Virus record (IMG/VR): IMGVR_UViG_3300028392_000088
Span: 1-50,728 of that record
DNA length: 50,728 bases
Reading direction: 5' to 3' (one strand)
Source of the DNA: a virus
The notes beneath the pieces are model-generated. The model saw nothing but the letters and a program-made list of their open reading frames with translations. It ran no database searches and was not told where the DNA came from. Shown piece by piece: positions 7,166 through 15,809 of this stretch (the first letter of the stretch is position 1; each line of letters opens with the position of its first letter). The position numbers and the translations under genes are program-made.

Positions 7166-8989
7166 ATGACAAATGGATTAAATGATGTACAACTTCATCT
7201 AGTCGATAGCGTAGAATCTGCCGGTAAGTTTATTACTTGGCTAGGAGAACGTCGACCACACGATGCAATTGCTATTGATACTGAAACAGGCGAACGCGAA
7301 GGACGCCCACGATCAGATGCACTATCACCATGGCATGGAGATTTAAGATTAGTTCAAGTCGGCGATGGTATGACTGGATGGGCTATCCCATGGAATGAAT
7401 GGGGTGGCGTGTTCTACGAAGCAATGGATAGATTTGACGGTCAAATAGTTTGCCACAATATTGCCTTTGAAGCTAAATGGTTTGAGATCAGATCTCGTTG
7501 GAGTATGCCTTGGCATAGATCACACGACACAATGATTATGGCTCAACTTATTGATCCACTAGGTTCAGGTGCCTTAAAAAAACTTACGTCTCAGTATGTA
7601 GATTCAAAAGCTGCTGCACTGCAATCACATTTAGATGAAGAACTTCATAAGAATGGCTGGACCTGGGGAACAGTGCCAACTAACTTTCAACCCTACTGGT
7701 CTTATGGTGCCCTTGACACGGTGCTCACTATGCGTCTCTTTGAAAAATTTTGGGAGAAGTGCGGTCCTGGACAACCTTACTCACAGGCATACGAGCTTGA
7801 AATGGCTGCACGTAAGATCGTAACCCGCATGGAACTCAATGGTGCTCGTATTGACCTTGACTACTCACGTAGGAAATATGATGAATTAACTGCTTACTCC
7901 GAGTCTGTAAAAGACTGGGCTAAGGGTATGTATGGTGGAACTTCAATTGCAAGTAACGTGCAGCTAGTAAGACTTCTTGAGACCCTAGGTGCAGAGATCA
8001 CAGATTTTACTCCCTCCGGGCAGAAGTCTGCATCAGCAGATCAGCTTAAGAAACTAATTATTGACGGCAATCCTCAGGTTAGAGAGCTATCAGAGATCGT
8101 TCTTAAACAAAGGAAAGCTGACAAACTTGCTAGTACTTATTTTCTAAACTTTATTAATGACAACGTGAATGGTTTTGTACACCCGTCTGTAAAAACAATG
8201 GGTGCCCGTACTGGACGTATGTCAATCACAGCTCCGGCTCTTCAAACCTTGCCTAAGGGAGATGACACCGTACGTCGTGCATTTTTGCCTAAAGATGATG
8301 ACCATGTAATTATTACTTCGGATCTCGATCAGGTTGAATTCCGTATGTTTGCATCTCTATCTAAAGACCCAAACTTAATCAATCTATTTAATCTTGCTGA
8401 TGCAACTGGCTCTGACCCGTTCACCGAAATCGGCCGTGAGATCTACCAAGACCCATCAATGGTTAAGTCAGATAAGCGTCGTAACCTGATTAAGGGTGTA
8501 GTTTATGGTCGTCTCTACGGTGCAGGTGTAGCTAAACAAGCTCTTACCGCTGGTGTTCCAGAAGAGCAGATGCGTTCTGTATCAAATGCTTTTGATGATA
8601 GATTCCCCGGAATGATTTCGTTTCAAAAAGAAATTGAAGACATCGGTATGCGTAGACTTCGTGAAGAGGGTCAGGGATATGTTCACACATGGACTGGACG
8701 TCGCTTGCCTTGCGATGAAGACCGTGTATATACTTTGGTTAACTATCTGATCCAAGGTGGAGCAGCTGAAGTTTTCAAAGCTAATTTGATTAAACTTGAC
8801 AAAGCTGACTTAACCGACTATCTTATTGTTCCAGTACATGACGAAATCGTTCTCAATGCACCACGTGGTGAAGCTGAAGAAATTAAACAGCTAGTTCGTG
8901 AATGCATGACAACCCGAGACGGCTGGGCAGTCCCCCTAACTGCTGATGTAGATGGTCCACTAAACAACTGGGGAGAAAAATACAAATAA
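7166..8989 (+). CDS. Family A DNA polymerase with 3'-5' exonuclease domain
   Basis: This 607-residue replicative polymerase has a DnaQ-like exonuclease domain with Exo I AIDTETG (D38, E40) and later conserved motifs (HNIAFEAKWF; YGALDTVLTMRLF). The palm and fingers follow: motif A SDLDQVEFR (D386), motif B around 438-452 (RRNLIKGVVYGRLYGAG), and motif C HDE at 558-560. There is no 5' nuclease domain, and the length matches phage Pol I-type enzymes of the T7 and mycobacteriophage groups. The segment GARTGRMSITAPALQTLP is the usual primer-strand-binding signature. It is the core enzyme of the operon. Its TAA shares one base with the ATG of the RuvC-like gene, so the two are translationally coupled. 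A ribosome binding site (caaggacgaaaATG) precedes it. Confidence 0.97.
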   Translation: MTNGLNDVQLHLVDSVESAGKFITWLGERRPHDAIAIDTETGEREGRPRSDALSPWHGDLRLVQVGDGMTGWAIPWNEWGGVFYEAMDRFDGQIVCHNIAFEAKWFEIRSRWSMPWHRSHDTMIMAQLIDPLGSGALKKLTSQYVDSKAAALQSHLDEELHKNGWTWGTVPTNFQPYWSYGALDTVLTMRLFEKFWEKCGPGQPYSQAYELEMAARKIVTRMELNGARIDLDYSRRKYDELTAYSESVKDWAKGMYGGTSIASNVQLVRLLETLGAEITDFTPSGQKSASADQLKKLIIDGNPQVRELSEIVLKQRKADKLASTYFLNFINDNVNGFVHPSVKTMGARTGRMSITAPALQTLPKGDDTVRRAFLPKDDDHVIITSDLDQVEFRMFASLSKDPNLINLFNLADATGSDPFTEIGREIYQDPSMVKSDKRRNLIKGVVYGRLYGAGVAKQALTAGVPEEQMRSVSNAFDDRFPGMISFQKEIEDIGMRRLREEGQGYVHTWTGRRLPCDEDRVYTLVNYLIQGGAAEVFKANLIKLDKADLTDYLIVPVHDEIVLNAPRGEAEEIKQLVRECMTTRDGWAVPLTADVDGPLNNWGEKYK

Positions 8990-9456
8990 TGACAAGAGTA
9001 ATACTTTCAGTAGATCCAGGTAAAGCTAGCGGTATTGCTTTATTTGAAGTTAAACCTGATTCCGAGCCAGAACTACTTTGGTCTGGAGAGTACCAACAAC
9101 ATGAATATGCATTTCCTATCCGCAAAGCTTTTAACTATGCACAATCTAGAGAAACTAGGTTAGAAGTGGTATGTGAAAGATTTACAATCAATGCTCAGAC
9201 TGTGAAAAACTCTCAGGCTCCATATTCTTTGGAACAAATTGGAATTTTAAAGCAGGTTATGTTAGACTTTGGCCGTGACCCAGAGGATATCTATTTCCAA
9301 TCCCCAGCCGACGCTAAAGCTATGTTTAACAACGAAAAGATCAGAATCTTGGACTTTTGGCATCGAGGCGGGGAGGGACACGCCCTAGACGCAATACGAC
9401 ACGGATTGCTAAGATTAGCAAAAAGTGGCTGGATTCCAAGAAAATTACTAAAATAA
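8989..9456 (+). CDS. RuvC-like Holliday junction resolvase
   Basis: The 155-residue protein has the RNase H-like fold signature of RuvC enzymes: VDPGKASGIALFE with D9, the acidic residue in VVCERF (E63), and the C-terminal GHALDAIRHGL with H131 and D134. The length is close to bacterial RuvC. These enzymes cut four-way junctions symmetrically. In a phage they resolve recombination intermediates and branched DNA before packaging. The start overlaps the polymerase stop by one base. The gene ends before a small promoter-like gap, so it may be the last gene of a first early transcript. Confidence 0.88.
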   Translation: MTRVILSVDPGKASGIALFEVKPDSEPELLWSGEYQQHEYAFPIRKAFNYAQSRETRLEVVCERFTINAQTVKNSQAPYSLEQIGILKQVMLDFGRDPEDIYFQSPADAKAMFNNEKIRILDFWHRGGEGHALDAIRHGLLRLAKSGWIPRKLLK

Positions 9457-9460
9457 TCAG

Positions 9461-9510
9461 AGATACTATTGACTTTTTTAAATAAAGTTTTAAAATATCT
9501 GATAGTATCT
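9461..9510 (+). promoter_or_regulatory. Candidate promoter flanked by an inverted repeat
   Basis: A TTGACT box (9469-9474), a 16-base spacer and TAAAAT (9491-9496) resemble a sigma-70-type promoter reading toward the helicase gene at 9539. It is bracketed by perfect 9-base inverse complements AGATACTAT (9461-9469) and ATAGTATCT (9502-9510). Sites flanking a promoter symmetrically would suit a dimeric repressor, or the arms could pair in RNA. Function is inferred. Confidence 0.5.
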
Positions 9511-9538
9511 ATTTACATAACGACAGAAAGAAAGCTTA

Positions 9539-11353
9539 ATGCCTGTAACAGTTGAGTTAAATGAGACAGGATCTCATATCAACATCTTCGCCGATTGGCG
9601 ATTTAAAGAACTTTGCAAGAGTGTGCCAGGGTCTAGTTATGATGCAAAGACATCGACTTGGCGTGTCCAGGCTTCCTGGGCTACATGCCTAGCACTTCGC
9701 TCTACCTTTAAAAATGATCTAGTTATTGGAGAACGTTTACAAGCATGGGCCATTGAAGAACGTGCAAATAGAATTGACCCATCTAATGCTCTACGCGATT
9801 TAGAAGAACTTCCAGATGGTGAAGGGGACTTAGATCTATTTCCTCACCAGAGAGCTGGAGTTAAGTTTTTAACTACTGCACGTCGTGCACTTCTTGCTGA
9901 CGAGCCAGGTCTAGGTAAAACCGCTCAAGCTATTCGTGCCTTAAAAACTATGCAGGATCAAGGCCAGGATGTTTTTCCAGCTTTGATTGTTTGCCCAAAT
10001 ACTCTTAAAAAGAACTGGCAACGAGAATTTACTAAGTGGTGGCCTGAGGGTGGACCAGTTATACAAGTTATCAAAGGATCTGCGGCACAGCGTCGCAAGC
10101 AGTTTGAAGAGCCAGCAGATGTCTACATCATTAACTGGGAATCTTTACGTTCTCACTCACGCTTAGCTCCTTACGGATCTGTAGCACTTGCCCGTTGTGT
10201 GGCTTGCGGCGGACACGATGATCGTGTATCTGAAAACCGTTGCGAAGTGCACAAGCGTGATCTAAACTTGATTGACTTCAAAGCAGTCATTGCCGATGAA
10301 ATGCACCGCTCAAAGGAGCCTAAATCCAAGCAGACCCGTGCTTTATGGGCAGCTACCGGAGATGCTGACATTCGTTTCGCACTTACTGGTACACCAATTG
10401 CCAATAACGTTCTCGACATGTGGGCAATCCTGCACTGGATTTCCCCAGAAGAGTGGCCTAGCAAAACCAAGTGGATTGATCGCATGGTAGACACTATGAT
10501 CAATGCTTTTGGTGGAATGATGGTTCTTGGAGTAAAGCCTCATATGGCTGACGAGTTCCATGCAACCATCAACCCTCGTATGCGTCGTATGCTTAAGGCT
10601 CGTGTACTTCCTTGGCTACCAGAGATGATGTTTGAACGTCGTGACGTCGAGATGTCAGCTAAGCAAAAGAAAGCTTACGAGCAAATGCGTGACAACATGA
10701 TTGCTGAAGTAGAAAACGGTGATGCAGTAGTTGCACCTAGCGTATTAACCCAAGCAATAAGACTTTCTCAGTTTGCTAGTTCTTTTGCAGAAGTTGTTAT
10801 AGATGAAGCTACCGGAGAACCTAAGACAATTTTGGCAGAGCCATCCTGTAAAGTAGATGCTGTTATGGATGACATTAAAGAGGGCGACTTTGGAGATGAC
10901 TCAGTGGCAGTCTGCGCTGTGTCCCGCCAATTGATTGATCTTCTTAGTGCAAAAATGACTAAAGAAGGAATTGCACACGGTCTAATTACTGGTGCTCAAA
11001 ATGAAGATGAACGTCAAAAAGCTATTGATGATTTTCAAGCTGGACGTATTAAATGGATCTTGTTTACAGCTCAAGCCGGCGGTGTTGGTGTCACCTTGAC
11101 AGCAGCTCGCAGACTTGTTATGCTACAAAGACCATGGTCACTAGTTGATCACAAACAAGCTCTAGATCGTATTCACAGAATCGGTTCAGAGATCCACGAT
11201 TCAGTGGTTGTGATGGATTATGTTACTGAGGGATCAATCGAAGAGCGTGTCATCCAAGTTCTTGAAACTAAGGCTGATAACTTTGAACAGATTGTTCGAG
11301 ATAAAGACAAACTACTACAGTTGCTAAAAGACGACAAGGCAGGTAAGCTATAA
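9539..11353 (+). CDS. SNF2/SF2-family DNA helicase
   Basis: The 604-residue protein begins with about 90 residues resembling the small DNA-binding module that precedes phage SNF2 helicases (FKELCKSVPGSSYDAKTSTWRV). Two RecA-like domains follow: Q-like FPHQRAGVKFL, Walker A DEPGLGKT (121-128), motif II DEMH (253-256), motif III ALTGTPIANN, motif V TAQAGGVGVTLTAARR and motif VI QALDRIHRIGS. A cysteine and histidine cluster near 221-240 (CVACGG and CEVH) inserted between motifs Ia and II probably binds zinc. SF2 translocases of this type remodel forks, unwind R-loops or displace proteins during phage replication and recombination. The next gene follows after two bases. Confidence 0.93.
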   Translation: MPVTVELNETGSHINIFADWRFKELCKSVPGSSYDAKTSTWRVQASWATCLALRSTFKNDLVIGERLQAWAIEERANRIDPSNALRDLEELPDGEGDLDLFPHQRAGVKFLTTARRALLADEPGLGKTAQAIRALKTMQDQGQDVFPALIVCPNTLKKNWQREFTKWWPEGGPVIQVIKGSAAQRRKQFEEPADVYIINWESLRSHSRLAPYGSVALARCVACGGHDDRVSENRCEVHKRDLNLIDFKAVIADEMHRSKEPKSKQTRALWAATGDADIRFALTGTPIANNVLDMWAILHWISPEEWPSKTKWIDRMVDTMINAFGGMMVLGVKPHMADEFHATINPRMRRMLKARVLPWLPEMMFERRDVEMSAKQKKAYEQMRDNMIAEVENGDAVVAPSVLTQAIRLSQFASSFAEVVIDEATGEPKTILAEPSCKVDAVMDDIKEGDFGDDSVAVCAVSRQLIDLLSAKMTKEGIAHGLITGAQNEDERQKAIDDFQAGRIKWILFTAQAGGVGVTLTAARRLVMLQRPWSLVDHKQALDRIHRIGSEIHDSVVVMDYVTEGSIEERVIQVLETKADNFEQIVRDKDKLLQLLKDDKAGKL

Positions 11354-11355
11354 AA

Positions 11356-12318
11356 ATGAATGACGAAACTACACAAGAAGTAAAGCCATACCGTCTCTCT
11401 AACTCAGAGATTCAGGTATTCAAAGATTGCAGACGTAAGTGGTGGCTAAACTACTACAGACGTCTCATGCCAAAGAAAAGAGACTACACCGGTGCTTTAG
11501 CCCTTGGATCTCGTATCCACGAAGCTCTAGACCAGTATTACTCTTCTAACGGCACAGTGGACCTCCTAGAGGCTCATGCTGCCCTTGTAAAAAAGGATAT
11601 GGAAACTTTAGTCGCAGAATATCGCGACACCTCAGATCTTGAATCCGAGGCCGAACTAGGACGAATCATGCTTGAAGGATATCTTCAGTGGATGGATGAC
11701 GAGGGTATCGACGCTGAGCTAGAAATGATTTCTACTGAAGAGATTATTGAAATGCCAATGTTTGATGGAGAAGTTATTCTTCAAGGAAAGCTCGATATGC
11801 GTGTTCGTCGTAAGATCGATGGCGTTCGTATGTTCCGTGACTTCAAGACTGTTGGTGGATCTTTTGCAGATTTTGCAAACCAGGCTCAAATGAATGAGCA
11901 GATTCTTACTTACATGATGCTAGAACACGCTCAAAATAAATCACCGGAAGAACGTTCCGAGGGTGGTATCTTTACTATGCTTAAAAAAGTAAAACGTACA
12001 GCTAATGCTAAACCACCGTTTTACGAGCAAATTGAAGTTCGACACAACGTATTTACAATGCGTGCTTTTTGGCAACGTATTCATGGTACAGTTGCAGATC
12101 TAATGACTGTTAAGAAATCTCTTGATGCAGGTCAGGATCCTAATTTTGTCGCTTACCCACGTCCTACCAAGGACTGCAAGTGGAAGTGCCAGTTCTACAC
12201 TATCTGCCCAATGATTGATGATGGTTCATCAGCAGAAGCAGCTATTGAAGATATGTATGAGGTCTCCGACCCATACGGATATTACAAATCACAAGACGAA
12301 AAGAAAGGTAGTGACTAA
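11356..12318 (+). CDS. Cas4/RecB-like PD-(D/E)XK exonuclease with four-cysteine cluster
   Basis: The 320-residue nuclease begins with YRLSNSEIQVFKDCRRKWWL, the usual start of RecB/Cas4 domains with a first cysteine (C25). A histidine motif GSRIHEALDQYY (H55) follows, then an upstream acidic residue in GKLDMRV, and the core DFKTVG (D162, K164). The C terminus has CKWKCQFYTIC (C274, C278, C284). The one-plus-three cysteine pattern is that of 4Fe-4S-cluster nucleases such as Cas4 and AddB. No CRISPR genes are nearby and the gene sits between a helicase and a Sak4-like ATPase, so resection of DNA ends for recombination is the likely role. Confidence 0.92.
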   Translation: MNDETTQEVKPYRLSNSEIQVFKDCRRKWWLNYYRRLMPKKRDYTGALALGSRIHEALDQYYSSNGTVDLLEAHAALVKKDMETLVAEYRDTSDLESEAELGRIMLEGYLQWMDDEGIDAELEMISTEEIIEMPMFDGEVILQGKLDMRVRRKIDGVRMFRDFKTVGGSFADFANQAQMNEQILTYMMLEHAQNKSPEERSEGGIFTMLKKVKRTANAKPPFYEQIEVRHNVFTMRAFWQRIHGTVADLMTVKKSLDAGQDPNFVAYPRPTKDCKWKCQFYTICPMIDDGSSAEAAIEDMYEVSDPYGYYKSQDEKKGSD

Positions 12319-12320
12319 GC

Positions 12321-13079
12321 ATGTCAGATGTACAGCGTTCACTAACTATCATGGTCTATGGCGAATCAAAGGTTGGTAAATCAACTTTTGCAGTCACAGC
12401 ACCGTACCCTCGCCTTATGCTAGACGTTGAGGGTGGACACAGATTCCTCCCAATTAACGTAAAGTATTGGGACCCAATGCGCGAAGAGCCACCTGTGGCT
12501 GACGGCACCTGGGACACCGTAGTTGTCACTGTACGTGACTACGACGTAGTTCTAAAAGCTTTCCAGTGGTTACAAGCAGGTAAGCACCAGTTCAAGTCAT
12601 TGATCATTGACTCCATTTCGGAGCTTCAGGTTAAATGCATGGATAACATCGCCGGTACCGAGCAGATGAAGATGCAACAGTGGGGCGAACTACTTCGCCA
12701 CATGGGTGCTCTACTTCGTGACTTGCGTGACCTTACAATGCATCCAACTCAACCTCTCGAGGCTGTAGTCCTAACTGCAATGGCACGTGCTGATCAGAAT
12801 GGTCATATGAAGCCTTACTTGCAGGGTCAACTTGCAGTTCAAGCTCCGTACTTCTATGATGTATTAGGTGCTATTGCAATTGAAAATATTCCAAATCCAG
12901 ATCCTACTCAGCTGCCTTACAAGGCACGCCGTATGTACGTGGAACGTACGGACAAGTATGATGCTGGAGAGCGTGTTCAAGGCCGATTGGGTTCCATTGT
13001 GGAACAGCAAGATCTTGGTGTTGAACGTATGCTCGACATGATTTTCGGTCCACAGACCGAGAAAAAGAAGTCGGCTTAG
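12321..13079 (+). CDS. Sak4-like RecA-fold ATPase (ssDNA annealing/strand exchange)
   Basis: The 252-residue P-loop protein carries Walker A YGESKVGKST (K20), LMLDVEGGHRF, and a Walker B-like LIIDSISELQ near residue 95, the layout of the AAA_24/Sak4 family of compact phage recombinases related to RecA/Rad51 cores. Members work with an ssDNA-binding protein to pair single strands. Placement between a Cas4-like nuclease and an SSB-like gene matches known phage recombination modules. The C terminus is basic (TEKKKSA). It begins two bases after the nuclease stop. DnaB-like helicase is unlikely because the ring-helicase motifs are absent. Confidence 0.85.
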   Translation: MSDVQRSLTIMVYGESKVGKSTFAVTAPYPRLMLDVEGGHRFLPINVKYWDPMREEPPVADGTWDTVVVTVRDYDVVLKAFQWLQAGKHQFKSLIIDSISELQVKCMDNIAGTEQMKMQQWGELLRHMGALLRDLRDLTMHPTQPLEAVVLTAMARADQNGHMKPYLQGQLAVQAPYFYDVLGAIAIENIPNPDPTQLPYKARRMYVERTDKYDAGERVQGRLGSIVEQQDLGVERMLDMIFGPQTEKKKSA

Positions 13080-13126
13080 ATCCCTAGCCGATTAAACCCT
13101 AAATAATAACTATAGGAGTTATAAAT

Positions 13127-13666
13127 ATGAGTACTCTCAACTGGGGCGACCTAGTCAAAGATGCTGGCGAAACTGCAAGTGGCGGTAATTACGAACCACT
13201 TCCAGATGGCGACTATGACCTAAAGGTCATCGAAGCTTCCGCAACCACTTCACAGAGTGGCAAAACCATGTTCAAGATCACTACCGAAGTTCAGGGTGGC
13301 GCAAACAACAAGCGTCGCGTCTGGGATAACCTGGTGATCAGTCCGGAGAGCTCAAACGCTCTAGGCATCTTCTTCTCGAAGATGGCTGCTCTTGGGCTCC
13401 CTCGTGAGTTTTTCACGAACAACAACCCAACTAACGCACAGATTGAATCAGCCTTGATCGGCCGTACTTTCCGTGCTCAAATTGGATCACGTACTTGGAA
13501 CGGTAGCAAGCGTAACGAACTAAAGCGTTACTACGTTCAGCAGACTGCTGGAACTATTCCTGCTCAGGCAAGTACACCACCTGCTCCACCTGCTCCACCT
13601 GCTCCACCTGCTCCAAGCACTGCTGGAGTAGCAGTTCCACCGGCCCCACCTGCAGCTCCGTTCTAG
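13127..13666 (+). CDS. Probable ssDNA-binding protein with proline-rich tail
   Basis: Residues 1 to about 145 form a beta-rich domain beginning SGGNYEPLPDGDYDLKVIEASAT and containing GKTMFKITTEVQGG, RRVWDNLVIS and IGRTFRAQIG, the pattern of phage SSB-like/DUF669-type proteins. The last 33 residues are a flexible tail of Pro-Pro-Ala repeats ending PAAPF. The terminal Pro-Phe recalls the C-terminal tip of bacterial SSBs, but the usual acidic residues are missing. The gene lies behind a strong ribosome binding site (taggagttataaatATG) and is followed by a hairpin, which suggests high expression. Its place after the Sak4-like gene supports the assignment. Confidence 0.75.
   Translation: MSTLNWGDLVKDAGETASGGNYEPLPDGDYDLKVIEASATTSQSGKTMFKITTEVQGGANNKRRVWDNLVISPESSNALGIFFSKMAALGLPREFFTNNNPTNAQIESALIGRTFRAQIGSRTWNGSKRNELKRYYVQQTAGTIPAQASTPPAPPAPPAPPAPSTAGVAVPPAPPAAPF
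13580..13615 (+). repeat. Four 9-bp repeats encoding Pro-Ala-Pro
   Basis: The unit CCTGCTCCA is repeated four times without change in the tail of the SSB-like gene. In-frame copy-number change would lengthen or shorten the linker without disrupting the protein. Confidence 0.95.
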
Positions 13667-13680
13667 TCTGTAGTAATTGC

Positions 13681-13708
13681 GGGGGCATTAGGTAAAACTA
13701 GTGCCCCC
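13681..13708 (+). terminator. Strong hairpin after the SSB-like gene
   Basis: An 11-base-pair stem (gggggcattag with ctagtgccccc, one T-G wobble) encloses a 6-base loop and starts 14 bases after the stop codon. There is no long T tract after it (actaatt), so it may be an attenuating terminator or an mRNA-stabilising hairpin rather than a full stop. Confidence 0.6.
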
Positions 13709-13725
13709 ACTAATTAAAGGTTTAC

Positions 13726-14742
13726 ATGTCAAAAATTTTATTAACTGGTATGACTGCACCTCAGTCTTCTTTAAATGCCAATACAAGAAATTTAAGTTTT
13801 TCTTCAACTATTAACATGGCACTTCAAAATTCTGGCCATACCGTAGTTTGGGCAGATCCTAAGATCGACATAACAAAAGACGAATTAGATTCGTACGACT
13901 CCGTAATTGTAGGTATTGCACCGGTTACCAGCCTTAGTGCAAATAAAATATACGGAGCTTTAAATATAATCAATCTTCTCTGGAGCTCAGATAAACTTAA
14001 CCTACTTATAGATGCTCCAAACGTATCTCAAATAACAACTTCTTTAAGATCTGTAAAAAATAATCCAGACACTTTAACTAAAGATTTTTTCTCAAATAAA
14101 AAAGGCTATTCTTCTGTAGTAAATAATCAATTATTAAAGACAAGTATTTTAAAAGCTATAGATTTATTGCTGGAACAAGATTGGCCTACCACACTTGTAC
14201 CTGTATTACCTTGGAAACAGAACTATTCAGATAAAGAATTAAATCTTCCAAAATCAGCAAAGAAATCAATAACTTATTTAAATTTAGATTCCCATTTAAT
14301 TGAAGATCCAATTAATTCATTAGATAAAATATATAAGTGGTCCGCAGATCAACCAGAATCAACTTGGACTAAAAAGATCTCAAAGACTATAGAACTTCCA
14401 ATCTCTCCAGTAAAAATAAATAAAGGATCAACAGATAGAGATGCATTATCTCAAATCTCCAGATCTGTGGGGATACTACTATCTCCATATAAAAATGAAG
14501 GCACATGGTGGTCATATAGATATGTGCAGTCGATCAATAGTCTAACCCCCATAGCAACACTGTGGGAAGAGTCAGGATCTCTTGGATCAGAGTGGAATAT
14601 ACTTGCTGCAGCATTAGAATCTATGTCTGAAGAAAAAAGAACTCTAGTAGCAATAGCTCAAAGAGAGAGTTATATAGCTAAGATACCAAACAAAAAACAG
14701 TCAATAAAGATGCTTGAAAAAGCATTAAAACTAGTAGATTAA
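13726..14742 (+). CDS. Possible GT-B-type glycosyltransferase-like protein
   Basis: The 338-residue protein starts with a Rossmann-like strand-loop (MSKILLTGMTAPQSS) followed by FSSTINMALQNSGHTVVWAD and YDSVIVGIAPV, as in N-terminal domains of GT-B glycosyltransferases. The C-terminal part, with ILLSPYKNEGTWWSYRYVQSINSLTPIATLW and a helical end, resembles the donor-binding half. The overall order recalls phage DNA beta-glucosyltransferases, but I see no decisive catalytic residue and similarity is at fold-pattern level only. Codon use is more AT-rich than in the polymerase. It lies in the replication operon rather than the fibre region, which makes DNA a conceivable substrate. It could equally be a structural relative without that activity. 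Confidence 0.45.
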   Translation: MSKILLTGMTAPQSSLNANTRNLSFSSTINMALQNSGHTVVWADPKIDITKDELDSYDSVIVGIAPVTSLSANKIYGALNIINLLWSSDKLNLLIDAPNVSQITTSLRSVKNNPDTLTKDFFSNKKGYSSVVNNQLLKTSILKAIDLLLEQDWPTTLVPVLPWKQNYSDKELNLPKSAKKSITYLNLDSHLIEDPINSLDKIYKWSADQPESTWTKKISKTIELPISPVKINKGSTDRDALSQISRSVGILLSPYKNEGTWWSYRYVQSINSLTPIATLWEESGSLGSEWNILAAALESMSEEKRTLVAIAQRESYIAKIPNKKQSIKMLEKALKLVD

Positions 14743-14750
14743 GGATAAAT

Positions 14751-15170
14751 ATGAAGGTAAATATGGACTGGGTTAAATACCAGTTAGGAAATTTAAATGT
14801 TCGAATGGGTAACGGTAATGCTGTAATTCACCTATTAAATGCTTGGAAAGAACTTCCAGAGTTTAAGCGTGAGGATGCAGAACAAATAGCTAACTTATTT
14901 ATGCATCTTGCTTTAGAGCATTCATTAGTACCACCTCCAAAAGATGAAGTATATGTTCAAGCAGAACGAGGCTTTTTAAAAGTTAGAGACATTGTTAGAG
15001 TAAAGAATGATGCTTTTGCAGGAGATCTTGGGATGATCCATAATGGACGTCCAGGAGTTATTGTAGCTATCAGATCAGGAGACATCATTGTGGATCTTAC
15101 AGATCTAGAAAACCCTCCAATTAAATCAGCTCACTATCAACCAGAACACCTATTGAAAAGAGTTCAGTAA
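14751..15170 (+). CDS. Hypothetical protein with KOW/SH3-like C-terminal segment
   Basis: The 139-residue protein has a helical N-terminal half (WVKYQLGNLNVRMGNGNAVIHLLNAW) and a C-terminal half that looks like a small SH3-type barrel: VRDIVRVKNDAFAGDLGMI, followed by GRPGVIVAIRSGDIIVDLTD. The spacing of VKVxD, G-x-L-G and VxVxL resembles KOW-type nucleic-acid-binding loops found in transcription elongation and ribosomal proteins. That is a weak structural impression. Its last base overlaps the ATG of the next gene, indicating coupled translation. Confidence 0.65.
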   Translation: MKVNMDWVKYQLGNLNVRMGNGNAVIHLLNAWKELPEFKREDAEQIANLFMHLALEHSLVPPPKDEVYVQAERGFLKVRDIVRVKNDAFAGDLGMIHNGRPGVIVAIRSGDIIVDLTDLENPPIKSAHYQPEHLLKRVQ

Positions 15171-15388
15171 TGCGTACAACATTTGAACTAGAGTTTGAAG
15201 CCTCGGATCTGTACGAATCTCAAGCTGTAGCATTAAACCAGGCTGCAGACTTTTTAAAGATAGATGTCACTGAAGTGTCTGAAAAACTATCCATAGAGTT
15301 TAAAGTTAAAAACTCAGAAACTAAAGATAAGTTTAAAGTTACAGCTCATATTCAAGTAAAAATCGGAATATCTTTAAATTCATTATAA
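15170..15388 (+). CDS. Hypothetical small protein
   Basis: This 72-residue protein overlaps the previous gene by one base. It has an alternating strand and helix pattern (TTFELEFEASDLYESQAVALNQAADFLKID, then two beta strands), compatible with a small alpha/beta domain. There are no cysteines, membrane segments or catalytic motifs. I do not recognise it. Confidence 0.6.
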   Translation: MRTTFELEFEASDLYESQAVALNQAADFLKIDVTEVSEKLSIEFKVKNSETKDKFKVTAHIQVKIGISLNSL

Positions 15389-15470
15389 TAAAATAACTAT
15401 AAATAGACTGGCGTTTTCCACACATTTTATCTAAAATACTTGTACACTTATCTTGTGAAGTTGATTATTT

Positions 15471-15809
15471 ATGCGAGATAAACGTACCGGTGAATGCCTA
15501 TGGTTTGAATGGTCTGGAGATGGGTTTAATACCTCCAGACCTTCTTCAATCATATTTTTTACCTACGATCACGTAGATCTCGATATAGACCTAATTAAAC
15601 GAGCACTGGCCTCGGCTCTTCAAAGAGATGGAATTGTTATATCTCTTGGAGAGGGATACAAAGCTGTCGAGAGAGGTCATATTTCATTTGGATATGTCGG
15701 AGAAATAGATGAAGAGATATATCCAACCGTATGCACCGAACAAGGAGAAACTAAGTACGGAAACCTGGCAGCCAATCCAGAACCCGTTACTTGGGTTGAA
15801 ATAATATGA
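15471..15809 (+). CDS. Hypothetical protein
   Basis: The 112-residue protein lies between an 82-base gap and the WhiB gene, overlapping the latter by four bases (an ATGA-type junction). It contains FFTYDHVDLDIDLIKRALASALQRDG, which looks like a strand followed by a helix, and an acidic C-terminal half. The ribosome binding site is weak (gtgaagttgattatttATG), so translation may be low or the start uncertain. No family recognised. Confidence 0.6.
   Translation: MRDKRTGECLWFEWSGDGFNTSRPSSIIFFTYDHVDLDIDLIKRALASALQRDGIVISLGEGYKAVERGHISFGYVGEIDEEIYPTVCTEQGETKYGNLAANPEPVTWVEII

Noticed and set aside
10171-10503. Minus-strand ORFs inside the helicase gene
   Set aside because: They lie wholly antisense to a gene with complete SF2 motifs and have random-looking composition.
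15432-15470. TTGTAC and GATTAT boxes before the 15471 gene as a promoter
   Set aside because: The putative -10 lies only three bases from the start codon, so the transcript would begin inside the gene; the boxes also match poorly.
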